Shown piece by piece: positions 1-6,455 of a stretch of 7,856 nt of DNA. The translations under genes and the position numbers were made by a program. The stretch's first letter is position 1. Each line of letters begins with the position of its first letter. The notes below the pieces were generated by a model. It had not been told where the DNA came from. It saw only the letters and a list, made by a program, of their open reading frames with translations, and ran no database searches. The DNA comes from an uncultured Bacillota bacterium (GTDB taxonomy: Bacteria; Bacillota; Clostridia; Tissierellales; Tissierellaceae): assembly GCA_937951995.1 (NCBI GenBank), contig CALGAG010000094.1, positions 1-7,856 of the forward strand, written 5' to 3'.

Positions 1-21
1 GGAACTGCCACATTCGGGTAG
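1..21 (+). CDS. 3' end of an upstream gene (partial, tentative)
   Basis: Reading from base 1 gives Gly-Thr-Ala-Thr-Phe-Gly and then TAG at 19-21. All three forward frames close before the next start at 30, so the frame is not proven by the sequence. This frame is preferred because its TAG is embedded in the Shine-Dalgarno sequence of the next gene, the same arrangement seen at 687-694, 2656-2665 and 7266-7273. A Gly/Thr-rich end would suit a beta-rich tail or appendage protein, but six residues cannot identify anything. Confidence 0.35.
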   Translation, partial: GTATFG

Positions 22-29
22 GTGAATAG

Positions 30-689
30 ATGGCTACTGTTTCTAAAGTTAGTAGTACACAAACCTCAATAAGGGTAAGGATAACTGGACTTGAGAATCC
101 TGCTAATCAATATGTTCAATTCAGGATAAGGTCCTATGGTTCATATTCTGATGCCTCTTCAGATTCAAACCGTCTTCAAAGCCTATTGTTTAGTAGTAGT
201 TCCACAACTACCTCTACTGGAACAATTACCTTCTCCTCAGGAATGGCTTGTTCAAACACATACTACTTCAGAGGATGGGCTAACTGGGGGGGAACTTGGT
301 ATGAGCTATCTTCCAGTAGCCCTGTTCAAAGTCATAGTACCGATGCCTGTGATAATCCCCGTCCAACGGATTGGACTTGGACAACCACAGAAAGAAATGC
401 CATGAACGGTCAAGGGAATTTTTCTACTATCACTTATTTAAGGTGGAACAGCTTCTTACAAAGAGTAGATGATTTCTGTGACTATTATGGGACTTCTCGA
501 CTATCTTCCTCTTTATATAGGAGTTCCAGTAATAAAGTTCTTTACGCTTCCCATTTCAGAGACGTATCGAATAAACTTCATACCATGAGCGGAGCTGTGG
601 CTTCTGCCTGCAGAAACGTTCAGACGGGAGATGAGGTTATGGGGTGGTACTTTACCAACTTAGAATCAGCTTTTCAGTATATATCTTAG
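30..689 (+). CDS. Probable phage tail/appendage protein with fibronectin-III-like N-terminal half
   Basis: This is a 219-aa protein, Ser/Thr-rich and without a signal peptide or membrane segment. Residues ~3-103 alternate short hydrophobic strands with Ser/Thr loops (TSIRVRITGL, YVQFRIRSYG, TITFSSGMAC, YYFRGWANWGGTWYE), which resembles a fibronectin-III-like beta sandwich. A Pro/Trp linker (residues ~108-120) leads to a C-terminal domain (~131-219) with the pattern ITYLRWNSFLQRVDDF, VLYASHFRDVSNKL and TGDEVMGWYFTNLESAF. From general familiarity with Bacillota phage tail or fiber-associated proteins, this pattern is reminiscent of a recurring C-terminal module. There are four cysteines (74, 107, 150, 194). 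The ATG at 30 is preceded by AGGTGA (20-25). A role on the virion surface, perhaps in host contact, is inferred from composition and from position beside structural and lysis genes. It could also be a head-decoration protein. Confidence 0.7.
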   Translation: MATVSKVSSTQTSIRVRITGLENPANQYVQFRIRSYGSYSDASSDSNRLQSLLFSSSSTTTSTGTITFSSGMACSNTYYFRGWANWGGTWYELSSSSPVQSHSTDACDNPRPTDWTWTTTERNAMNGQGNFSTITYLRWNSFLQRVDDFCDYYGTSRLSSSLYRSSSNKVLYASHFRDVSNKLHTMSGAVASACRNVQTGDEVMGWYFTNLESAFQYIS

Positions 690-694
690 GAGGG
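688..694 (+). promoter_or_regulatory. Shine-Dalgarno overlapping the upstream stop codon
   Basis: AGGAGGG lies five bases before the ATG at 700 and shares two bases with the TAG stop (687-689) of the preceding gene. A ribosome terminating there sits on the next initiation signal, so the two genes are probably translationally coupled. Coupling is inferred from the layout. Confidence 0.75.
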
Positions 695-699
695 ATAAA

Positions 700-999
700 A
701 TGAAGGTAACAATATTAGGAAGAGAATTTGACAATAACCCTCAGGTAAATCTTGAGAAGATAGAGAGAGGAGACATTATTGAAGGAATAAGTCTAAGGCT
801 TACGGGTCCTCAATCATACCCCGTATACACAGAACTAAATATACTCGACCCCCTTGATATCTCTGTGGACACCGGAACTAATGTAGTTAATATTTCAGGA
901 TTTCAAGTAGACAATGTTTTATATATGGCTAACGAAGAATCAGTAAGAATCAACGGGTCAAAACGAATATCCCCGGAGACTGTAGAGGAGGAAGTTTAA
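700..999 (+). CDS. Small phage protein of unknown function (99 aa)
   Basis: I do not recognise this 99-aa protein. It is acidic overall, ends in Glu-Glu-Glu-Val, and has no membrane segment, signal peptide or cysteine. The alternation of hydrophobic and polar residues (KVTILGREF, VYTELNILD, VVNISGFQVDNVLYM) suggests a small beta-rich fold. The start is well supported by a perfect AGGAGG at suitable spacing. It lies between a tail/appendage-like gene and putative internal virion genes, which suggests a minor structural, assembly or chaperone role, but nothing in the protein shows this directly. Its TAA stop overlaps the ATG of the next small gene (TAATG). Confidence 0.85.
   Translation: MKVTILGREFDNNPQVNLEKIERGDIIEGISLRLTGPQSYPVYTELNILDPLDISVDTGTNVVNISGFQVDNVLYMANEESVRINGSKRISPETVEEEV
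985..991 (+). promoter_or_regulatory. Strong Shine-Dalgarno for a short overlapping gene
   Basis: GAGGAGG lies inside the last codons of the preceding gene and ends seven bases before the ATG at 999. This near-ideal site is the main reason for calling the 59-aa gene that follows. Confidence 0.75.
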
Positions 1000-1178
1000 T
1001 GGTAAATCTCTCTAAACAACAGATGAACAATCTAATGATTTTTCTTAAGAGGGTAGACATTAAAGGGGATGAGGCTTTCGCATACGTAGACATTATGGGG
1101 GTTTTAGTGGAAGCGATAAGAGAGGGGGAGAACAATGTTACTCAAGGACCTGATAGGACAACAAGGATGGACAAGTAG
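999..1178 (+). CDS. Small phage protein of unknown function (59 aa)
   Basis: The ATG at 999 overlaps the previous stop as TAATG and is preceded by GAGGAGG at seven-base spacing. The reading frame runs to TAG at 1176-1178. The product begins MVNLSKQQMNNLMIFLKRV and continues through an acidic IKGDEAFAYVDIMGVLVEAI region, which suggests two amphipathic helices. The last ~14 residues (NVTQGPDRTTRMDK) are polar and are encoded in the 44-base overlap with the next gene. Short helical proteins of this sort are common between tail and lysis genes of Bacillota phages and are mostly uncharacterised. Without this gene, bases 1000-1134 would be an unusual gap in an otherwise gapless operon. Function is unknown. 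Confidence 0.75.
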   Translation: MVNLSKQQMNNLMIFLKRVDIKGDEAFAYVDIMGVLVEAIREGENNVTQGPDRTTRMDK

Positions 1179-2658
1179 CTATCAAAACGGAAATGTCACA
1201 TTGACTAATCCTGCCACTGGAAAGAATACAAGTTTTACATCAGGTCAAGGACAGACTCTTGGATTGAAAGGAGGCGTTCAAGACGGTAGGAACATTGTCA
1301 ATAATCCCAATATCCTCATGCAAATGCTCGGAAACCAACAATCAGTTAATACCCCCCGGTTTGATACATCAGGACATATGGCTGCTGTGGCTAAGCCAGT
1401 CACAATGGACAACTCATTACAGAATGTTTCCACCCTAATGCCTAAATTCAAAGATCCTCATCAGGGACAGATAACAAATTTACTCAGTCAAATCCAAGGT
1501 AAGATAAATAATCAAAATATTGATGTTGAAGGGGATCCTAGATATCAGGCATTGAAAGGATTAGCCGAACAGAATATTCAGCAGGGACAACAGATGACAA
1601 TGGAAGAGATGAATGCTCGAGGCATCTTGGATTCCACAGTTACCAATGACAGAATGGGACAACTTGCTAACCAGGGTATGACTGAACTGGGTGCTGTAAT
1701 ACCACAGATATATTCTGCCATTGAACAATCCAGACAGGCTGAGATCGACAACTTGATGAACTTAACATCTCAATATCAGTCAGAGTCACAACGACAGTTT
1801 ATGAATGAGTTCACTGTAGACCAAGAACGATTCACCAGAGAGTTTGCTGTCAATCAAGAACAGTTCCAACGGGATATGGCAGTGAGACAGAACAATTTCA
1901 ATGAAGCTATTCAGATGGGTAATTACAATTTGGCTCTCGATCAGTGGGACTTCAACAAAGATATGGCACTCCAGGAATTTGCTATGCAAGAACATCTCAA
2001 CCGATTCAATGAGGCCTTCAGTATGTTCCAGGTTGGGGGTAGAGTTGCCAATAAAGAACAAGCTGATCTGTTAGGTGTTCCTGTGGGAACAATAACACAA
2101 GCTGCTCGTGACGCTGCCGCTGACAGAGGGTTAAGATACCAGATGCATGCTGAATCCCTAAAGGCCTCCAACGCAGCAGGTAAACTTCAAAATCTGGCTC
2201 ACGGTATTCAGATAGCCAGAGATACAGGAGTTGTACCTGAAGGATTCGGATTCGAAGACTTTGGATTAGCCCCAGGATCTGACTATGGTCAGGAAGACGT
2301 TCAAACAAAACTAAACAATATATTAGCTGCAGGACAGCTTAAGGAAATTGAACTCCAAGAAAAAGAAGACAATGCAGTACCATCCATTATGAGAGATTAT
2401 GGAGTCAATGATGCTACCGCTCGTGCAATATGGAGAGTGTGGGAACCCCAAAGTATTGGGGCAGCCCAAGAAACACTTAAATACCATCAGCAAGAATGGA
2501 AAGACGTAGGGGTTAATTTACCTAAAGTTCGAGAAGCTATTACTGTTAAGTGGGGAGAAGATCCCAACAAGAAGATTCCTTGGTACTCAGACTTTAAATC
2601 ATCCAGCAGCTTAGATCCTAATAAGAATGTGTTGAACTATTCATCGTACCTAAAATAA
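1135..2658 (+). CDS. Gln-rich putative internal virion/ejection protein with hendecad coiled coil
   Basis: This is a 507-aa protein with a high Gln/Asn/Met content. Residues ~1-66 (GWTSSYQNGNVTLTNP, then GLKGGVQDGRNIV and a short Leu/Met helix) look like the copper-amine-oxidase-N-type stalk module used as a surface or scaffold domain in Gram-positive proteins; this is a remote resemblance judged by eye. Residues ~105-215 are predicted helical and Gln-rich. Residues 222-265 form four consecutive 11-residue units starting at Phe222, 233, 244 and 255, followed by ~9-residue Phe spacing (273, 282, 291). The C-terminal part (~416-470) is helical with conserved-looking Trp residues. The ATG at 1135 follows a GAGGGGGAG purine stretch and overlaps the preceding small gene by 44 bases. 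It sits directly before the giant 1094-aa gene, as core proteins do in T7-like podoviruses, so an internal virion or ejection role is inferred. A tail or scaffold protein is the main alternative. Confidence 0.8.
   Translation: MLLKDLIGQQGWTSSYQNGNVTLTNPATGKNTSFTSGQGQTLGLKGGVQDGRNIVNNPNILMQMLGNQQSVNTPRFDTSGHMAAVAKPVTMDNSLQNVSTLMPKFKDPHQGQITNLLSQIQGKINNQNIDVEGDPRYQALKGLAEQNIQQGQQMTMEEMNARGILDSTVTNDRMGQLANQGMTELGAVIPQIYSAIEQSRQAEIDNLMNLTSQYQSESQRQFMNEFTVDQERFTREFAVNQEQFQRDMAVRQNNFNEAIQMGNYNLALDQWDFNKDMALQEFAMQEHLNRFNEAFSMFQVGGRVANKEQADLLGVPVGTITQAARDAAADRGLRYQMHAESLKASNAAGKLQNLAHGIQIARDTGVVPEGFGFEDFGLAPGSDYGQEDVQTKLNNILAAGQLKEIELQEKEDNAVPSIMRDYGVNDATARAIWRVWEPQSIGAAQETLKYHQQEWKDVGVNLPKVREAITVKWGEDPNKKIPWYSDFKSSSSLDPNKNVLNYSSYLK
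1798..1929 (+). repeat. Four tandem 11-residue (hendecad) coding repeats
   Basis: Within the 507-aa protein, residues 222-265 read as four in-register units: FMNEFTVDQER, FTREFAVNQEQ, FQRDMAVRQNN and FNEAIQMGNYN. The shared pattern is F-x-x-[E/D]-[F/M]-[A/T]-V-x-Q-x-x, with the fourth unit degenerate. An 11-residue period is typical of right-handed or near-straight coiled coils. The DNA copies have diverged, so this is a protein-level repeat and not a recent duplication. Confidence 0.8.
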
Positions 2659-2665
2659 GGAGGGG
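2657..2665 (+). promoter_or_regulatory. Shine-Dalgarno overlapping a stop codon, before the giant gene
   Basis: AAGGAGGGG overlaps the TAA stop (2656-2658) of the 507-aa gene and ends six bases before the ATG at 2672. A second in-frame ATG at 2678 would also fit but is further away, so 2672 is preferred. The overlap predicts translational coupling of the two large putative virion proteins. Confidence 0.75.
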
Positions 2666-2671
2666 ATATAA

Positions 2672-5600
2672 ATGGCTATGACTCCAAGGCGTTCATCATT
2701 TGGAATGGGCTCAAGTACTCTCCCCCCACGTAGTTCAGTATTTCAACAACAACAGACTCAAAGGGATGATCTCATAAGAGCTCAAACCCAGACAGCAAAT
2801 ACCCGAGCCCGAGTTGAGGCTCTGGGTATTCCTGCTGAACCTATTAAGAAACCTAAGTTCAATGTGTGGTCTTTGTTCAGGAACTTATCCCGTACAGGAT
2901 ATGCAGCCAACAACCTACTTCAGGAAGTATTCACCCCTGAACAGAGTTCCACCTCACACTTCGATCCCCTTGGGGCTATTGCTCGTGGATTCAAGTTAGA
3001 GGAAACCCCCACAGGAGGAGACTTAATGCGTAATCTTGGGGTCTCCGATAAGAAGTTGTTCGGGTCTGATAAGTGGTATGACCCCTCAGCAGCAGGAGTA
3101 CTTGGTGTAGCAGCTGATGTATTCAATCCCCTTGACCCCTTAAACTGGTTAGGATTCGGATTGAAAAAGAAAGCTGCTCAGGGAGCGGTAGAAGGCACAC
3201 AGGCACTCACAAAGGCCTTCGGTGACGATATTGGTAATTTGATTGCCCGGAGAATGGGAGACGCTGCACAGGGCCTCTCAGGGGCTAACGTGGGTGAATT
3301 GTCCAAGAACATAATGAAAGCAGCTACTCAGATTGATACTTTAAATGTAGACGAATTGGTTGACCTACTTGGTCAGGGAGTTAAAGCAGCAGGCACTAAC
3401 CCTGCTACAAAGATCAGCGGTCAAGCAGGCAGTCGAATTGCAGCTAATGTCATACCCCCTATGGGGAGAGAAACCTTGTTTTCTGTGGGAATCCCCGGAA
3501 CAGAGGCTCTTACGTGGGGGGGAAGAAAAGCAACAGAGTTTGCTCGAAGTACCCGTATTGGAGATTGGGCTGGAAAAGCCTTCAAGACAGGGTACAAATC
3601 CAATAAGCTACCGGATTCTGTATTGGCTAAGAACCTTGAGAAAAGTAGTATGGGGAGAGATCTCATCCCTGAGGCTGCCGGAGTTACCACAGACATATCC
3701 GAGGCTTTCACCCGGACTATGACAGATATGGATATTCCTGATGAGATCCAGAAACAAGTCATTAAAGCAGTAGATCCTGGTCAAGCTCAAGATGTAATGA
3801 CCAGCAGAGTTCAGAACGTAAGTGCACGAGTCGGTAGCCAGACGGATGAATTGTCTCAAGAGATAGGGGAACAATTCGCAAGGTTCGGTATCAATGATAA
3901 AGCTTCTCGTAGACAGGTATTAGAAAAGGTAGCCAATCCCGATCTTGAAGTACCTGAGAACATTGCTCGAGGTGCTGAGTATTTCAAGAGTACCACAGAG
4001 GCATGGAAGAAAGACCTTATGGGTCTGGGATTAGATTCTGACTGGCTGGACAACTACATTCCTTTTGTGGCACGAAGAAGGCTTACAAAGGCTGAATCAG
4101 AGTGGGTACAAGCTATGTCTCCTAAAGCCCCCACCGGGGGAGTTACTGGAGAACTGGCTGACCTATTGTCACAAGGGAATATCAACCCCGGACTTCAGCC
4201 TCGTCAGATTGCAGGACAGACACCCATGTCAGTCAATGATATGCTGGATAAACCCTGGCTCTCAGAAGATGCATTAGAGATCCTAATGATCAGGGGTAAG
4301 CAGCATTTGACTGGTATGGAAGTTGGTAAATTAGCCCAAGAGATGACAGAAACCTTCGGCATCCCTGTGGAAGAATTTGCTAAGAACTTAAATAAAATCC
4401 CCAAAGGCTACGGTATGTTTGTTAAAGCTGTGGATGAAACCACAGGGGCTACGGTTATGCGTAAGGTGACTAAACTTACAGAAAAGACCAAGGATGAAAT
4501 GATAGCTTTACCTGAGGAATTTGCTCGTATCTTCAATGACTACATGGGCTTAATAACTAATCCTGATAATAAAAGTGCATTCTTATCTCTGTTCGATAAA
4601 GGCACTACCCAATGGAAAAACTTAGCCTATACCTGGAATCCAGGTCACGTTCCTCGAGATACCACAGGTAATATGTGGCAATCTTATCTCATGGGAGTTA
4701 GGAATCCTGTGGTATTCAAGCACTCTGCAGAGGCCTTTAAGAAGAATGGAATCGTTCAAACAGGCATGGAAGCTTTAACTAATAAAGCCAGATTGATGGC
4801 TAAGGAAGTACCCAACTTCGATGCCGACAATATCAAACAGCTGAAGCGTCTATACAAGCGTATGGTTAAAGATGGAGAGATTGAGAGAAAGCTGATAAAG
4901 ATTCATGGGAGAGAGATAGACCCAATGTTGGCTTTTCTCGATGCCACTAAGACCGGGGCTTTGGGTACGCTGGGAACAATCACAGAGGCACCCAAAAAAC
5001 TTATGAGTACAGTCACAGACCCCAGTGCTCTCCGTAAAGCAGGTCAGAAGTATGATTCTGTCATTCGAGAATTAACTGAGACCTCTAATAACTGGGCTCG
5101 ATTCGGTGGCTATCTCGATCAATTAGGTAAGGGATTGACCCCTCAGGAAGCTGCAGCACAGGTAAAGAAATTCTACTTTGACTACTTTGACCTGACACCT
5201 TTTGAGAAAAAAGTAATGAAACGCATCATGCCTTTCTACACATGGACTCGTAAAAATATTCCTATGGAGATTGAGGCATTAATTAAGAGACCAAGGGATT
5301 TCCAACGAGTACAGAAAGTAGCTGACAACATTCAGGGAGGACCACAGGATGAGAATGAAATGCCCTCATGGGCTAAAGACCAAGGATTCGTAAGGTTAGG
5401 GAAAGATGGGGACAAATACTTACACCCTAATATGCCTTACCAAGATCTCAGTAGAATCCCCGTCAACAGCAAGAACATTGCCAACCTGTTGTCTATGTTG
5501 AATCCTTTAATAAGAGCTCCTATTGAGTGGTCTACTAATCGACAATTATTCAGTGGTCAGGAATTAGAAGACTATCCCGGTGAAAAGGTAGATGCTCCAT

Positions 5601-5956
5601 TCACAGGTATCATGGCTATGTTAGAAAAGATGGGTATTGACACCCCAGACAGACCGCAAGTAAGCAAAAGAAACGTTGATTATTTCCTTCGACAATTACC
5701 CATCCTATCGAACATTGATGTTATGACAGACCCTGAAAACCCCCGTCAAATGGCTCGTGTGGGGTCTTCATTGGGTATACCCCGACGGTATGATGCAGAA
5801 AATATTCAAGCCTCTGCATTGTATGAACAGAACAGGGAATTAATGCAGTTGATTCAATATCTGAGAGATCAGGGAATAGAAGTGCCTACGTTATCCGAGG
5901 TAGAACAGATGCAGAGGGAGGGATCGTTTGGAGGAAGAAGACCAATAGGAAAATAA
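2672..5956 (+). CDS. Giant putative internal virion/ejection protein (1094 aa)
   Basis: This is the largest gene in the window. Residues ~1-45 are disordered and rich in Ser/Gln/Arg. A Gly/Ala-rich hydrophobic stretch at ~141-164 (AADVFNPLDPLNWLGFGL) could insert in or lie on a membrane. Most of the rest is predicted helical. Distinctive motifs are DNYIPFVARR (~460-469), TWNPGHVPRDTTGN (~654-667) and, most strikingly, FDLTPFEKKVMKRIMPFYTW (~839-858) followed by TRKNIP. From general knowledge, similar NP-x-H-x-x-R-D and PFYTWTRKN motifs occur in very large phage structural proteins and large polyvalent-type proteins, usually annotated only as minor structural or internal virion protein. No lytic transglycosylase, protease or MuF motif was found. 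Lack of long heptad periodicity argues against a tape-measure protein. The pairing with the preceding 507-aa gene suggests the two are packaged and ejected together; this is inference. Confidence 0.8.
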   Translation: MAMTPRRSSFGMGSSTLPPRSSVFQQQQTQRDDLIRAQTQTANTRARVEALGIPAEPIKKPKFNVWSLFRNLSRTGYAANNLLQEVFTPEQSSTSHFDPLGAIARGFKLEETPTGGDLMRNLGVSDKKLFGSDKWYDPSAAGVLGVAADVFNPLDPLNWLGFGLKKKAAQGAVEGTQALTKAFGDDIGNLIARRMGDAAQGLSGANVGELSKNIMKAATQIDTLNVDELVDLLGQGVKAAGTNPATKISGQAGSRIAANVIPPMGRETLFSVGIPGTEALTWGGRKATEFARSTRIGDWAGKAFKTGYKSNKLPDSVLAKNLEKSSMGRDLIPEAAGVTTDISEAFTRTMTDMDIPDEIQKQVIKAVDPGQAQDVMTSRVQNVSARVGSQTDELSQEIGEQFARFGINDKASRRQVLEKVANPDLEVPENIARGAEYFKSTTEAWKKDLMGLGLDSDWLDNYIPFVARRRLTKAESEWVQAMSPKAPTGGVTGELADLLSQGNINPGLQPRQIAGQTPMSVNDMLDKPWLSEDALEILMIRGKQHLTGMEVGKLAQEMTETFGIPVEEFAKNLNKIPKGYGMFVKAVDETTGATVMRKVTKLTEKTKDEMIALPEEFARIFNDYMGLITNPDNKSAFLSLFDKGTTQWKNLAYTWNPGHVPRDTTGNMWQSYLMGVRNPVVFKHSAEAFKKNGIVQTGMEALTNKARLMAKEVPNFDADNIKQLKRLYKRMVKDGEIERKLIKIHGREIDPMLAFLDATKTGALGTLGTITEAPKKLMSTVTDPSALRKAGQKYDSVIRELTETSNNWARFGGYLDQLGKGLTPQEAAAQVKKFYFDYFDLTPFEKKVMKRIMPFYTWTRKNIPMEIEALIKRPRDFQRVQKVADNIQGGPQDENEMPSWAKDQGFVRLGKDGDKYLHPNMPYQDLSRIPVNSKNIANLLSMLNPLIRAPIEWSTNRQLFSGQELEDYPGEKVDAPFTGIMAMLEKMGIDTPDRPQVSKRNVDYFLRQLPILSNIDVMTDPENPRQMARVGSSLGIPRRYDAENIQASALYEQNRELMQLIQYLRDQGIEVPTLSEVEQMQREGSFGGRRPIGK

Positions 5957-5977
5957 AAAGAGAAAGGTTGGGGATTA

Positions 5978-6454
5978 ATGAAAGATCAAGCACATCTTAT
6001 CAGAAAAATTGCAATAGAACTTTCATCTGTGGCAAGCACCTTGGACTCTCATAAATGTAAGCAGAATTTAATGAACTTTGATTACTCCATAGACGGGGAT
6101 ATGGAGTTATCCTCTCACTTCAGGTTGTCAGAGTTCAGGTCAAAGGATGGAGCTGACACCGTGTTGGTAGACAGACGACTGATTGAAAAGCTCCAGATTA
6201 TGAGGTATAAACTAGAGAAGCCCATCATCGTGATCAGTGGGTACAGGACCCCTGAACATAATAGGTCTAAAGCTGTGGGGGGAGCTAAACAGTCAGAGCA
6301 TCGTAATGGTACAGCTGCAGATATTAAGGTTGCTGGGTATACTGGAGATCAGCTTGCAAGTCTCGCAAGAGAGGTGGGATTCACTGGGATAGGTATTGGA
6401 GCTGAAATGTGCCACGTAGATGTTAGGCCCCAGAGAACAGAATGGAGGTACTAA
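5978..6454 (+). CDS. M15-family zinc peptidoglycan peptidase (endolysin-type)
   Basis: This 158-aa enzyme should cleave peptide bonds in peptidoglycan stem peptides, as D-Ala-D-Ala carboxypeptidase or L-Ala-D-Glu type endopeptidase; the exact bond cannot be read from the sequence. The catalytic domain (~44-150) opens with SSHFRLSEF, then shows ISGYRTPEHN (86-95), GGAKQSEHRNGTAADIKV (101-118) and CHVDVR (145-150). The expected zinc ligands are His108, Asp115 and His146; Glu143 or Asp148 may act as catalytic base. Residues 1-43 form a short helical leader that is not a signal peptide, so the enzyme should need a holin to reach the wall. The ATG at 5978 is preceded by a weaker purine stretch (AAAGG at 5963-5967, then GGGGA). 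It directly precedes a second wall-active gene and a holin-like gene, forming a lysis cassette. A virion-borne entry hydrolase is a less likely alternative. Confidence 0.92.
   Translation: MKDQAHLIRKIAIELSSVASTLDSHKCKQNLMNFDYSIDGDMELSSHFRLSEFRSKDGADTVLVDRRLIEKLQIMRYKLEKPIIVISGYRTPEHNRSKAVGGAKQSEHRNGTAADIKVAGYTGDQLASLAREVGFTGIGIGAEMCHVDVRPQRTEWRY
6444..6448 (+). promoter_or_regulatory. Shine-Dalgarno that fixes the start at 6456
   Basis: GGAGG lies seven bases before the ATG at 6456. An in-frame ATG at 6420 would add 12 residues (MLGPREQNGGTN) but would place this GGAGG inside the coding region and overlap the M15 gene by 35 bases. The PG-binding domain begins right after Met at 6456, so that start is preferred. 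Confidence 0.8.
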
Positions 6455-6455
6455 T

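Noticed and set aside
950..1135. Open frame of 61 aa on the minus strand
   Set aside because: It lies opposite the 59-aa gene that has an excellent ribosome-binding site, against the direction of all other genes, and its product is low-complexity with no recognisable features.
1786..2308. Three overlapping minus-strand open frames opposite the 507-aa gene
   Set aside because: They overlap each other in different frames, run antisense to a strongly supported gene, and are explained by its Gln-rich codon use, which rarely yields stops on the other strand.
3360..3722. A 120-aa + strand frame and several minus-strand frames inside the giant gene
   Set aside because: All lie wholly inside the 1094-aa gene in another frame, have no good ribosome-binding site, and show no domain features.
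5773..5782. Perfect palindrome GGGTATACCC, partly echoed by GTATACCC near 7834
   Set aside because: It lies inside well-supported coding sequence and is short enough to occur by chance; the second copy is incomplete.
2672..5956. Giant gene as a tape-measure protein
   Set aside because: Length would fit, but there is no long heptad or Trp/Phe-spaced repeat over most of the protein, and its motifs match large internal structural proteins better. The call stays tentative.
6420..6455. Longer start for the PG-binding/NAGPA gene
   Set aside because: It would overlap the M15 gene by 35 bases, swallow the GGAGG at 6444-6448, and add 12 residues before the clear start of the PG-binding domain.
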